From Pseudomonas mucidolens (GTDB lineage Bacteria; Pseudomonadota; Gammaproteobacteria; Pseudomonadales; Pseudomonadaceae): a DNA stretch of 64,000 nucleotides. Below the pieces are notes generated by a model, which ran no database searches, was not told the DNA's origin, and saw only the letters and a program-made list of their open reading frames with translations. Numbering within the stretch: the first letter of the stretch is position 1; each line of letters begins with the position of its first letter. The position numbers and the translations under genes were made by a program. The stretch covers positions 3,658,001-3,722,000 of the forward strand of contig NZ_LT629802.1 of NCBI RefSeq assembly GCF_900106045.1. Direction: 5' to 3'. Positions 49,564 to 58,089 of the stretch are shown here, piece by piece.

Positions 49564-50295
49564 TTATTTGGCACCCAGCGCCAGTTTGGCGACTTGTGGG
49601 GCAGGCTGGTAGCCCGGAATGACCTGGCCGTCCGCCAAAACGATGGCCGGCGTACCGTTCACGCCAATGGACTGGCCCAGGGCGAACTGCTTGGAGACCG
49701 GATTGGTGCACGCAGCCGCCTTGATGTCCTTGCCATCGACCATCTTGTCCATGGCCGCCTTCTTGTCAGCCGAGCACCAGACCGCTTGCAACTGTTTGTC
49801 ACCCGGCGAACCCAGGCCCTGACGCGGAAACGCCACGTAGCGTACTTCCACACCCATTTTGTTCAGCTCAGGCACTTCGGCGTGCAGCTTGTGGCAGTAC
49901 GGGCAAGTGGTGTCGGTGAAGACGGTGATGTGGGTCTTGGTCTCGCCAATGGCCGGATACACCACGGTTTCGGCGACTGGAATCGCGTTGATCAGCTTGG
50001 ACACACCCAGGCGCTCGGCTTTCTCGGTGAGATTGACCGGCTTACCGTCTTTCAACTGGAACAGGTAACCCTGGACAATGTACTGGCCGTCGGCGCTGGC
50101 GTAGAGCACGCGGCTGCCCTTGAGCTTGACTTCATACAGGCCGGCCATGGGGCTGGCGCTGATGCTTTCTACCGGTGTTTCAAGCTGGAGGCTTTCCAGG
50201 CTCTTACGAATCGTCTGCTCGGCGGCATTATCGGCGACGGCGAAGGTTGAGGCCAACGCAATGGCTGCGGCGGCAAAAATCTGGGTCAAGCGCAT
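49564..50295 (-). CDS. dsbC: Periplasmic disulfide isomerase DsbC
   Basis: 243 residues. Signal peptide MRLTQIFAAAAIALASTFAVA (cleavage after VA near residue 21). The N-terminal dimerisation domain is followed by a linker and a thioredoxin fold with the active site C131-P-Y-C134 in TCPYCHKLHAEVP, preceded by THITVFTD. A second cysteine pair (VWCSADKK and AAACTNPV) is structural. The cis-proline lies in VNGTPAIVLADGQVIPGYQ. It corrects wrong disulfides in exported proteins. 141 bases downstream of xerD. Confidence 0.96.
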   Translation of the reverse strand: MRLTQIFAAAAIALASTFAVADNAAEQTIRKSLESLQLETPVESISASPMAGLYEVKLKGSRVLYASADGQYIVQGYLFQLKDGKPVNLTEKAERLGVSKLINAIPVAETVVYPAIGETKTHITVFTDTTCPYCHKLHAEVPELNKMGVEVRYVAFPRQGLGSPGDKQLQAVWCSADKKAAMDKMVDGKDIKAAACTNPVSKQFALGQSIGVNGTPAIVLADGQVIPGYQPAPQVAKLALGAK

Positions 50296-50436
50296 GGAAA
50301 CTCCTGAAGGCAGATGCAGGGACGAAGATCAGGACGCCGGTGCGGAAACGCGGGTCGGGAATGTCCCCTTTGCAAACCGGCAAAGCCTACCACAGTTGGC
50401 CGCAACGGCAGACGCCGGTGGAAAAATAGGCACGTT

Positions 50437-51333
50437 TCAGCCCCTCGGGTGATGCCTGGCGTGCATCTCTTGCAAACGCGCGCGCGCCACATGGGTATAG
50501 ATCTGGGTAGTGGACAAATCACTGTGACCCAGCAGCATTTGCACCACCCGCAAATCCGCGCCGTGATTGAGCAGGTGCGTGGCGAACGCATGCCGCAAAG
50601 TGTGCGGAGACAGCGACTTGCCGATCCCGGCAACCTTGGCCTGATGCTTGATACGGTGCCAGAAGGTCTGGCGGGTCATCTGCTCGCCACGCAGGCTGGG
50701 AAACAGCACATCGCTCGGGCGCCCGCCCAGCAACTCGCCGCGGGCATCGCGCATATAACGCTCAACCCAGACAATGGCTTCCTCGCCCATCGGCACCAAC
50801 CGCTCCTTGCTGCCCTTGCCCATGACCCGTAACACGCCCTGGCGCAGATTGACCTGTTCCAGGGTCAGGCTGATCAGTTCGGTCACCCGCAGTCCACAGG
50901 CGTACAGCACTTCAAGCATGGCACGGTCGCGTTGACCGATGGCTTCACTCAGGTCAGGCGCGGCCAACAGGGCTTCGACGTCGGCCTCTGACAGGGACTT
51001 AGGCAAGGGCCTGCCCAGTTGCGGCATATCCACTTGTAAAGTGGGATCGACGGCGATCAACTTTTCCCTCAGCAAATAGCGATAAAAACCACGCACACCC
51101 GAGAGAAAACGCGCCGTAGAACGCGGCTTATAATTCTGCTCGAGGCGCCAGGCCAAATGATCAAGGATCAATTCACGCCCAGCGTTGATCAGCTCCAGAT
51201 GCTTTTCCTGAAGCCAACCGTTGAACAGGGCCAGGTCGCTGCGATACGACTGGCGGGTGTTATCCGACAAGCCTTTCTCCAGCCACAGGGCATCGAGGAA
51301 ACGGTCTATCAGTGGGTGATCAATGGCGGGCAT
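50437..51333 (-). CDS. xerD: Site-specific tyrosine recombinase XerD
   Basis: 298 residues from ATG 51333. With XerC it resolves chromosome dimers at dif. The N-terminal SAM-like core-binding domain starts IDRFLDALWLEKGLSDNT. Catalytic residues: arginine in VLYACGLRVTELISLT, histidine-arginine in LSPHTLRHAFATHLL, histidine in LLGHSDLSTTQIYTH, and the nucleophile tyrosine in that last block. Its long upstream frame to 51582 is not coding. Next to dsbC as in many gammaproteobacteria. Confidence 0.97.
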   Translation of the reverse strand: MPAIDHPLIDRFLDALWLEKGLSDNTRQSYRSDLALFNGWLQEKHLELINAGRELILDHLAWRLEQNYKPRSTARFLSGVRGFYRYLLREKLIAVDPTLQVDMPQLGRPLPKSLSEADVEALLAAPDLSEAIGQRDRAMLEVLYACGLRVTELISLTLEQVNLRQGVLRVMGKGSKERLVPMGEEAIVWVERYMRDARGELLGGRPSDVLFPSLRGEQMTRQTFWHRIKHQAKVAGIGKSLSPHTLRHAFATHLLNHGADLRVVQMLLGHSDLSTTQIYTHVARARLQEMHARHHPRG

Positions 51334-51370
51334 GGGGACTCGGGCAGATGACTGGGGTGTCTGGTAGATC

Positions 51371-51463
51371 CTATCGCGAGCAAGTCCGTTCCCACACGGG
51401 TTTTGTATCGTGACCGTGTATCGCTGGCAACGATGATCAATGTGGGGGGCTTGCTCGCGATAG
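51371..51463. repeat. REP pair / BIME, family C, copy 2
   Basis: CTATCGCGAGCAAG (51371-51384) facing CTTGCTCGCGATAG (51450-51463), with the GTTCCCACA/TGTGGGGGG segments inside. Orientation is inside-out relative to copy 1 at 915-1016. The end is 18 bases past the thioesterase stop and near the xerD start. Confidence 0.85.
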
Positions 51464-51481
51464 CCGCGACTCGGTTTCAGA

Positions 51482-51895
51482 TCAATCCACAAACCCAGGC
51501 AGCACCGGCACCGGCCGCTTGTCGGCATCAATCGCGACAAAGCTGAACACACCCTGGATCGCCTTCTCGCGGCCATCGGCACTCATGCTCTCGACAAACA
51601 CTTCGACTTCGACCTTGAGGCTGGTATTGCCCACCTTGATCACCCGCCCAATTAACTCGACGATGGAGCCTGCGGGTATCGCATGATTGAAATCAATGCG
51701 GTCGGTAGAAACCGTGACCAGCGGCAAACGACAGAAACGTGTGGCGGCGATGAACGACACTTCATCCATCCACGCCAGGGCGGTGCCGCCGAACAAGGTG
51801 TTGTGATGGTTGGTGGTCGGCGGGAATACAGCTTTGGTGACGCGGGTGACTGAGAGATCGGTACGACGCTGGATCTCTTCGAGGCGGCTAGTCAT
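51482..51895 (-). CDS. Acyl-CoA thioesterase, YciA-type hotdog
   Basis: 137 residues from ATG 51895; the frame above has no site. A single hotdog domain: VTKAVFPPTTNHHNTLFGGTA, then ALAWMDEVSFIAATRF with the catalytic aspartate, IDFNHAIPAGSIVEL and VEVEVFVESMS. It hydrolyses acyl-CoA thioesters; chain preference unknown. Followed on the far side by the rplS terminator, which separates the two genes. Confidence 0.92.
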   Translation of the reverse strand: MTSRLEEIQRRTDLSVTRVTKAVFPPTTNHHNTLFGGTALAWMDEVSFIAATRFCRLPLVTVSTDRIDFNHAIPAGSIVELIGRVIKVGNTSLKVEVEVFVESMSADGREKAIQGVFSFVAIDADKRPVPVLPGFVD

Positions 51896-51932
51896 GAACA
51901 AGTACCAGGGCAATGGGCAAATGACAGGCAAC

Positions 51933-51960
51933 AAAAAAGCAGCCCGTAGGCTGCTTTTTT
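51933..51960. terminator. Strong bidirectional terminator after rplS
   Basis: Perfect 12-bp stem AAAAAAGCAGCC / GGCTGCTTTTTT with a 4-base loop, giving T-runs on both strands. It ends the rpsP-rimM-trmD-rplS operon 19 bases past the rplS stop. Confidence 0.95.
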
Positions 51961-51979
51961 CTGCATCGGAACGCTGGAC

Positions 51980-52330
51980 TTAAGCCAGTTTTTCCTTGAT
52001 GCGCGCTGCTTTACCGGACAGGTCACGCAGGTAGTACAGCTTGGCTTTACGTACGTCACCGCGACGCTTGACGGCCATGCTGTCGATTTGCGGGCTGTAG
52101 GTCTGGAAAGTACGCTCTACGCCAACACCGTTGGAGATTTTACGAACAGCGAAAGCACTGTTCACACCACGGTTACGCTTGGCGATTACCACGCCTTCGA
52201 AAGCCTGCAGACGCGAACGGTCGCCTTCCTTCACTTTCACCTGAACGACAATGGTGTCGCCCGGGGCAAAGGTAGGGATCTCTTTGGTCATCTGCTCTGC
52301 TTCGAGTGCAAGGATGATTTTGTTAGTCAT
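51980..52330 (-). CDS. rplS: Ribosomal protein bL19
   Basis: 116 residues. Large-subunit protein at the 30S-50S interface. Clear family sequence: [59 protein letters not shown] (with a V-to-V variant) and [18 protein letters not shown]. Last gene of the four-gene operon, 45 bases after trmD. Confidence 0.98.
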   Translation of the reverse strand: MTNKIILALEAEQMTKEIPTFAPGDTIVVQVKVKEGDRSRLQAFEGVVIAKRNRGVNSAFAVRKISNGVGVERTFQTYSPQIDSMAVKRRGDVRKAKLYYLRDLSGKAARIKEKLA

Positions 52331-52375
52331 GCTGTGCTCCTAAGGTAAGTCGTCGGACCTACCATCGATACGTTG

Positions 52376-53128
52376 TTAACTATCGTCCCGCGCGAGGATG
52401 TATTCCTCGAGCAGCTTCTTCTCTTCTCCAGAAAGCGAGCGGCTTTCCAGAAGATCAGCGCGTCGTTCATAGGTCCGACCAAGGGACTGCTGTAAACGCC
52501 AACGCCGGATGTGTGCGTGATTGCCACTTAGCAATACGTCGGGAACACGCTGATCCGCATACACCTCCGGTCGGGTGTAGTGCGGGCAATCCAGCAAACC
52601 ATCCGTGAAGGAATCTTCCTCCGCGGAGTCCGCATGCCCTAAAGCTCCAGGCAGCAGTCGTGTAACCGCATCTATCAGGACCATCGCCGGCAGCTCGCCG
52701 CCAGACAGGACATAGTCCCCAATCGACCACTCTTCATCGACATGAGCTTCAATAAAACGCTCGTCAATGCCTTCATAGCGACCGGCAATCAGGATCAGTG
52801 CTTCCTCATTCGCCAGTTCGCGTACCGCCGACTGATTCAGTTGACGGCCTTGAGGGGACAGGTAAATTACCTTCGCCCTCTCCCCTGCTGCTGCCTTGGC
52901 CTGAACCAATGCATCTTCCAGGGGCTTGATCTTCATCACCATCCCCGGGCCACCGCCGAATGGGCGATCGTCCACGGTGTGATGTCGATCTGTCGTGTAG
53001 TCTCGCGGATTCCAACAAGTCAGCTGCAAGAGCCCTTGTTTCACCGCCCGACTGGTGATGCCGTACTCGCTGATGGCGGAAAACATCTCGGGAAACAAAC
53101 TGATCACTTCTACGCGCAAATTAGCCAC
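52376..53128 (-). CDS. trmD: tRNA (guanine37-N1)-methyltransferase TrmD
   Basis: 250 residues from the GTG at 53128, two bases past the rimM stop; the ATG at 53149 would overlap rimM and add seven residues. It methylates G37 of tRNAs with SAM through a trefoil knot. [20 protein letters not shown] at the start, [14 protein letters not shown], the knot [17 protein letters not shown] and [15 protein letters not shown]. Essential in most bacteria. A weak or absent site before the GTG suggests coupling with rimM. Confidence 0.95.
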   Translation of the reverse strand: MANLRVEVISLFPEMFSAISEYGITSRAVKQGLLQLTCWNPRDYTTDRHHTVDDRPFGGGPGMVMKIKPLEDALVQAKAAAGERAKVIYLSPQGRQLNQSAVRELANEEALILIAGRYEGIDERFIEAHVDEEWSIGDYVLSGGELPAMVLIDAVTRLLPGALGHADSAEEDSFTDGLLDCPHYTRPEVYADQRVPDVLLSGNHAHIRRWRLQQSLGRTYERRADLLESRSLSGEEKKLLEEYILARDDS

Positions 53129-53130
53129 GC

Positions 53131-53667
53131 TTAGAAGTCCGCGTCCCATTCCACCTTCATCTCGCCCGCGACCAGGTCGACGGCCAACACACATTGCTCG
53201 GTATAGGGCAACAAGCGTTCGCGATCATCCAGGCTGCCAGCGCAAGGCTTGACCACCATTACATCATTGGCGCCGGTTTCCAGAAGATGATCGATTTTCC
53301 CGAGCAATTGCCCGAGTTGATCAATAACCTTCAGACCTTCCAGCTGGTACCAGTAGTACTCGCCGTCGGTCAATTCAGGGAACAGGCTGCGCGGCACGCA
53401 GATCTCATAACCGGCCAGAAGACGCGCTTCTTCACGATCATCAAGACCCTTGAGCTTTGCGACCAGGAACTTGTCGTTCCCGCGTCCGCTGACCAGCTCG
53501 ACCTGTTTCACACTACCTTCGCGCTTGAGCGTCCAGGTCTTGTACTGCAACAGGTTTTCAGTTGGATCAGTAAAGGAATACACCTTCACTTCGCCGCGAA
53601 CGCCGTGAACAGAGTAAATCTTGCCAATAACGATCAAATCATCGGCAATAGCAGGCGTCGCGTTCAT
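53131..53667 (-). CDS. rimM: Ribosome maturation factor RimM
   Basis: 178 residues. Binds uS19 during assembly of the 30S head. RimM N-domain: [20 protein letters not shown]; then [19 protein letters not shown]; the PRC-barrel half includes [15 protein letters not shown] and DVMVVKPC. Five bases after rpsP and two before trmD. Confidence 0.97.
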   Translation of the reverse strand: MNATPAIADDLIVIGKIYSVHGVRGEVKVYSFTDPTENLLQYKTWTLKREGSVKQVELVSGRGNDKFLVAKLKGLDDREEARLLAGYEICVPRSLFPELTDGEYYWYQLEGLKVIDQLGQLLGKIDHLLETGANDVMVVKPCAGSLDDRERLLPYTEQCVLAVDLVAGEMKVEWDADF

Positions 53668-53672
53668 ATTGC

Positions 53673-53924
53673 TCAGGCCGCAGCCTTAGCAGCGTCCTTC
53701 AGCAACTGAGCAACGCGCTCAGAAGGTTGTGCACCAACGCTCAGCCAGTAGGCTACGCGCTCTTGGTTCACGGACAGACGGATTTCCTGACCACGGGCAA
53801 CAGGGTTGAAGAAACCAACCTGTTCCTTGTGCGAACCGTCACGCGGGTTGCGGCTGTCGGTTACGGTCAAGTGGTAAAACGGGCGCTTTTTGGAGCCGCC
53901 AAGGGCAAGACGGATTGTTAGCAT
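53673..53924 (-). CDS. rpsP: Ribosomal protein bS16
   Basis: 83 residues, standard. [20 protein letters not shown] with the [20 protein letters not shown] block. First gene of the operon. The 249-base leader to ffh holds the hairpins at 54126-54166 and must contain the operon promoter. Confidence 0.98.
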   Translation of the reverse strand: MLTIRLALGGSKKRPFYHLTVTDSRNPRDGSHKEQVGFFNPVARGQEIRLSVNQERVAYWLSVGAQPSERVAQLLKDAAKAAA

Positions 53925-54125
53925 GTGAACATCGTTCCTGTAGTCGGTGCTGCAAATCTAAATGCACAGCGGGCGTAGGTGCCCGAAAGGCCGCATATTC
54001 TAAGGAATATCCGGACTTTTGCAAATGTCTTTTTCTGGCACCTATCAGTGTGCCATTCAGATCTGCTATAGAGCCGTCGGTTAAAACGGCGAGTCAGCTC
54101 CCGCTGTGGGCGGGTTTGCTGGAGA

Positions 54126-54166
54126 GTCCACGTTGCCGTGGACAGCGCCGGCATGACTGCCGGCGC
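54126..54166. terminator. Pair of hairpins in the ffh-rpsP gap
   Basis: GTCCACG/CGTGGAC (54126-54143, 7 bp) directly followed by GCGCCGGC/GCCGGCGC (54145-54166, 8 bp). Plus strand continues into TTTTTT, so the second is a good terminator for plus-strand (antisense) reading, and it is the first hairpin after the ffh stop on the minus strand. Confidence 0.6.
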
Positions 54167-54173
54167 GAATTTT

Positions 54174-55550
54174 TTACATCTTCGGCATGCCGCGACCAGG
54201 CATCATTCCGCCCATGCCGCGCATCATTTTGGCCATACCGCCCTTGGCGGAGAACTTCTTCATCATCTTCTGCATCTGCTTGTGCTGCTTGATCAAGCGA
54301 CCGATATCCTGCACCTGGGTGCCGGAACCCATGGCGATCCGACGTTTGCGCGAACCACTGATCAGCTCAGGGTCGCGGCGCTCGGCCGGAGTCATGGAAT
54401 TGATGATGGCTTCCATCTGCTTGAACTGCTTCTCTGCCGCGCCCTGGGCATTGCCCATTTGCGCCAGGTTCACGCCACCGATGTTCGGCAGCTTGTCCAT
54501 CAAGCCACCAAGACCACCCATGCTCTTCATTTGTTGCAACTGGTCACGGAAGTCTTCGAGGTCGAAGCCCTTGCCCTTCTTCAGTTTCTTGGCCAGTTTG
54601 TCGGCCTTGTCCTTGTCGAGCGTCTGTTCGGCCTGCTCGATCAGGCTGAGCACGTCGCCCATGCCGAGGATACGCGAGGCGATCCGCTCGGGATGGAACG
54701 GCTCGAGCGCTTCGCTCTTCTCCCCCATGCCGATGAACTTGATCGGCTTGCCAGTGATCGCACGTACCGACAATGCGGCACCACCCCGGGCATCACCGTC
54801 GACCTTGGTCAGGATCACACCCGTCAATGGCAGCGCATCACCGAACGCCTTGGCGGTGTTGGCCGCATCCTGGCCGGTCATGGCGTCGACCACGAACAGC
54901 GTCTCGACCGGATTGATCGCGGCATGCAGCGCCTTGATCTCGCCCATCATCTCGTCATCGATATGCAGGCGACCGGCGGTATCGACGATGACCACGTCGA
55001 TGAACTTCAGCTTCGCTTCTTTAATAGCAGCGTTGGCGATGTCGACCGGTTTCTGGCTCAGATCGGACGGAAAGAAGGTCACGCCGATTTCGCCGGCAAG
55101 CATTTCCAACTGTTTGATGGCTGCCGGACGGTAAACGTCAGCCGAGACCACCATCACCGATTTTTTCTTGCGCTCTTTAAGGAAGCGCGCGAGTTTGCCG
55201 GCGGTAGTGGTTTTACCCGCGCCCTGCAAACCGGCCATCAGCACAACCGCCGGCGGCACGGCGCTGAGGTTCAAATCTTCGTTGGCCACGCCCATCAAGC
55301 TTTCGAGTTCGGCCTGGACGACCTTCACAAAGGCCTGGCCCGGCGTCAGGCTGCGGGACACTTCGGTGCCGACCGCACGCTCCTTGACCGAGTTGACGAA
55401 GTCCTTGACCACAGGCAAGGCCACGTCGGCTTCCAGCAACGCCATGCGCACTTCGCGCAGGGTGTCTTTAATATTGTCCTCGGTCAGCTTGGCCTTGCCG
55501 GTGACATGGCGCAGCGTCTGCGAGAGACGGTCAGTCAGATTTTCAAACAT
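54174..55550 (-). CDS. ffh: Signal recognition particle GTPase Ffh
   Basis: 458 residues. With 4.5S RNA it delivers nascent membrane proteins to FtsY. N domain helices, then the G domain with G1 GLQGAGKTTTAGKLARFL, VSADVYRPAAIKQLEMLA, G3 DTAGRLHIDDEMM, G4 TKVDGDARGGAAL and the closing GMGEKSEALEPFHPE. The C-terminal M domain is methionine-rich (MQKMMKKFSAKGGMAKMMRG) and ends in PGRGMPKM. No 4.5S RNA gene lies here. Confidence 0.98.
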   Translation of the reverse strand: MFENLTDRLSQTLRHVTGKAKLTEDNIKDTLREVRMALLEADVALPVVKDFVNSVKERAVGTEVSRSLTPGQAFVKVVQAELESLMGVANEDLNLSAVPPAVVLMAGLQGAGKTTTAGKLARFLKERKKKSVMVVSADVYRPAAIKQLEMLAGEIGVTFFPSDLSQKPVDIANAAIKEAKLKFIDVVIVDTAGRLHIDDEMMGEIKALHAAINPVETLFVVDAMTGQDAANTAKAFGDALPLTGVILTKVDGDARGGAALSVRAITGKPIKFIGMGEKSEALEPFHPERIASRILGMGDVLSLIEQAEQTLDKDKADKLAKKLKKGKGFDLEDFRDQLQQMKSMGGLGGLMDKLPNIGGVNLAQMGNAQGAAEKQFKQMEAIINSMTPAERRDPELISGSRKRRIAMGSGTQVQDIGRLIKQHKQMQKMMKKFSAKGGMAKMMRGMGGMMPGRGMPKM

Positions 55551-55784
55551 GCGCGATCCTTTCAGGCCCTATTCATCGAAATGCAATGGTAGACCGAGGT
55601 AATGGCGGCCCAGGCTGTGATAAATCGCTATTAAAAACAGCGCTTGGCGAGCCTGCGGCGTGGGCAGGTCGCGGATTATAGCGAAGACTGCCGTCATGCA
55701 CACCCGCTGTCTGGCCCGGTGGTCTTTCGTGGAACGCAGGTGTATGCCAAACTCAGCGGCTTTCGGGCTTGCCTAACAGGACTT

Positions 55785-56600
55785 ATGCTCTCTTTGCCAC
55801 CCAGTTTGCTACCCAGTCTCGCCGCCGCACTCTTGTACGCCGCTGCGACCCTCTATCAGGGTATCCGCCTTGCCCAACGCACCAGAGCGGACAAACGCCT
55901 GCTGGCAGGTCTTGGCGTCTTCGCCCTGATCGCACACACCGTCAGCTTGGTTACCCATCTGATGACGCCGGTCGGCCTGGGCCTGGACTTTTTCAGCGCC
56001 GCCAGCCTGATTGCCGCCGCGGTGATTGCCCTGACACTGCTGGCCTGCACGCGCATCCCGGTGGAAAACCTGCTTTTGCTGCTCTTTCCCCTAGGCATGC
56101 TGACGGTGCTGCTGGCGCAATTCGCCCCCACCGGCACGGTACAGGTGATCGATGAAGAGCCAGGCATCCTGGCGCATATCCTGTTGTCGATCCTGGCCTA
56201 CGGCATGTTCACCATCGCGGTGTTCCAGGCTTTGCTGTTGCTACTGCAGGATCACCAGCTCAAGCACAAGCACCCGTCGTCGGGGCTGATCAAGAACTTC
56301 CCGCCGCTGCAAACCATGGAAAGCCTGCTGTTTGGCTTCCTCTGGGCCGGTTGGAGCCTGCTCTCGCTGTCGCTGATTTCCGGCTGGTTGTTCGTCGAGA
56401 ACCTGTTCGCCCAGCACCTGGTCCACAAGACGCTGCTGGCATGCCTGGCCTGGATAGTGTTCAGCGTGCTGCTGTGGGGCCGCAACCGCCTGGGCTGGCG
56501 CGGACACAAAGCAATCCGCTGGACCCTGGCCGGTTTCTGCTTGCTGATGCTGGCGTATTTCGGCAGCAAGCTGGTCCGCGAATTCATCCTGCATATCTGA
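55785..56600 (+). CDS. YpjD-like cytochrome c assembly membrane protein
   Basis: 271 residues from ATG 55785 (AGGA upstream). About eight membrane helices, with the CcsA-family pattern LLSILAYGMFTIAVFQALLL and FGFLWAGWSLLSLSLISGWLFVE, plus the histidine pair in LIAHTVSLVTHLMT and VHKTLLACLAWIVF that could bind haem. E. coli YpjD is the model; the role in haem or cytochrome handling is inferred. Divergent from ffh across a 234-base gap and 12 bases before the next gene, which is likely co-transcribed. Confidence 0.9.
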   Translation: MLSLPPSLLPSLAAALLYAAATLYQGIRLAQRTRADKRLLAGLGVFALIAHTVSLVTHLMTPVGLGLDFFSAASLIAAAVIALTLLACTRIPVENLLLLLFPLGMLTVLLAQFAPTGTVQVIDEEPGILAHILLSILAYGMFTIAVFQALLLLLQDHQLKHKHPSSGLIKNFPPLQTMESLLFGFLWAGWSLLSLSLISGWLFVENLFAQHLVHKTLLACLAWIVFSVLLWGRNRLGWRGHKAIRWTLAGFCLLMLAYFGSKLVREFILHI

Positions 56601-56612
56601 CGGGCTGCGATC

Positions 56613-57851
56613 ATGCACAATTTGCCCCTGGAGCCGATGTTCGCGGTAGTGGCCCTGCTGGTTTTATGGTCGGCGCTGTTTACCGCCATCGAAGCCGCCC
56701 AACACCATCTGCTGGCCCTGCGCCCCGGAACACGCCAGGGCGACAAAGCCGCAGCCCGGCTGAACTTCCCCCGCAACAGCCTGATTCTGTGCAACACGCT
56801 GTGCCGCGCGGTGGTGGTGATTCTCTGCACCTTGCTGGCGATCTATGCCTGGGCCGAAAACGGTCCATGGCTTGGCTGGCTGATTTCCAGTGCCACTTTG
56901 CTGATACTGGCCGACTATTTGCCTCGCACCCTCGCCACCCGATATCCACAAGCGGTGCTGGGCTTTGGCAATACGTTGCTGGCGGTGCCCTTGAAGATCC
57001 TCTACCCGCTGGCCTGGCTGCTCAACAGCGTCAGCCTGTTGCTGTTGCGTCCGTTTGCGCGCAGATCCGGGATCGTCAAACAGAGTGACGAGCCGCAGCC
57101 CGATCACGCTGACGAACAGGCATTGGACGCGGCCGAAAACCACATGCAAGGCTTGCCGGGCATCCATGCCCTGGACAACATCACGGTCAACGACATTCTG
57201 GTGCCGCGCAGCGAAGTGGACGGCATCAACCTTGACGACACGCTCGAGAACATCCTCGAACAACTGCGCAGCAACCAGCGCACGCGCCTGCCGGTGTTCC
57301 ACAGCGACATCAATCAGGTCGAGGCGGTGCTTAACACCCGACAGGTCCAACATCTGCTGCCGGATGCCAGCCTGACCAAGGAAGCCCTGCTCGAGGCCTG
57401 CCATGAACCGTACTTCGTCCCGGAAAGCACACCGCTGCAACTGCAACTGCTGAACTTCCACAAACAGCAACGCCGCCTGGGCATGGTGGTGGACGAGTAC
57501 GGCGAAGTGCTGGGCATCGTCACCCTGGAAGACATTCTCGAAGAGATCGTCGGCGAATTTGAAAACGAGCAGAGCCTGGACAATCCGCTCATCCAAGCGC
57601 AGCCGGATGGCCGCTACGTGATTGATGGCGCCGTATCGATTCGTGAACTGAACAAATGCCTGGGCTGGCACCTGCCCAGCGACGGCCCCAAGACCCTGAA
57701 TGGGCTGGCGACCGAAGCACTGGAGACCATTCCGGACTGCGCGGTATGCGTGAAAATTGGTCGCTACCGCCTGGAAATCCTTGAAACCGAGGACAACCGG
57801 GTGAGCAAGGTGCTGATCTGGCATACCGGCACGCTGCCGATGGTGGTTTAG
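56613..57851 (+). CDS. CorC/HlyC-family transporter (CNNM-type, DUF21-CBS)
   Basis: 412 residues. N-terminal DUF21 membrane domain (~1-140; three or four helices, with LPRNSLILCNTLCRAVVVI-type segment), then two CBS domains (~180-310; FDNITVNDILVPRSEVDGI-like block and PDASLTKEALLEACHEP), VVDEYGEVLGIVTLEDILEEI, and a C-terminal CorC_HlyC domain (YVIDGAVSIRELNKCLGWHL). Such proteins are linked to magnesium/cobalt export or homeostasis. Organised with the ypjD-like gene as in E. coli ypjD-yfjD. Confidence 0.93.
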   Translation: MHNLPLEPMFAVVALLVLWSALFTAIEAAQHHLLALRPGTRQGDKAAARLNFPRNSLILCNTLCRAVVVILCTLLAIYAWAENGPWLGWLISSATLLILADYLPRTLATRYPQAVLGFGNTLLAVPLKILYPLAWLLNSVSLLLLRPFARRSGIVKQSDEPQPDHADEQALDAAENHMQGLPGIHALDNITVNDILVPRSEVDGINLDDTLENILEQLRSNQRTRLPVFHSDINQVEAVLNTRQVQHLLPDASLTKEALLEACHEPYFVPESTPLQLQLLNFHKQQRRLGMVVDEYGEVLGIVTLEDILEEIVGEFENEQSLDNPLIQAQPDGRYVIDGAVSIRELNKCLGWHLPSDGPKTLNGLATEALETIPDCAVCVKIGRYRLEILETEDNRVSKVLIWHTGTLPMVV

Positions 57852-57875
57852 ACCAAAGATCCGTGCTCGAGGCAC

Positions 57876-57905
57876 TTGTTTGATCTTCGGCGCCCTTCCT
57901 ATAAT
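57876..57905 (+). promoter_or_regulatory. Sigma-70-like promoter of the MFS transporter
   Basis: TTGTTT (57876-57881), an 18-base spacer and a perfect TATAAT (57900-57905). The start codon is 184 bases further on, so the transcript would carry a long leader. The leader itself shows no clear riboswitch fold. Confidence 0.6.
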
Positions 57906-58089
57906 CCCGCAGGCTTACCCAAGCCCCGCCCGACCGCGTGCTACCCGCACTGAGCGCGTCCAGGCAGCGCTTTATCGTGTCTGACCGGTACGCTCCGATC
58001 CCGAGCCGCCCCGCGCACTGCCCTGATCCATGGGTGTTCGACCAATAATAATTCGCGCCAAGCGCGCAACGACCATCAGGGGTACGTCA

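Noticed and set aside
54138..55592. 484-codon plus-strand frame across ffh
   Set aside because: Shadow of ffh; residue make-up follows codon bias and nothing recognisable is encoded.
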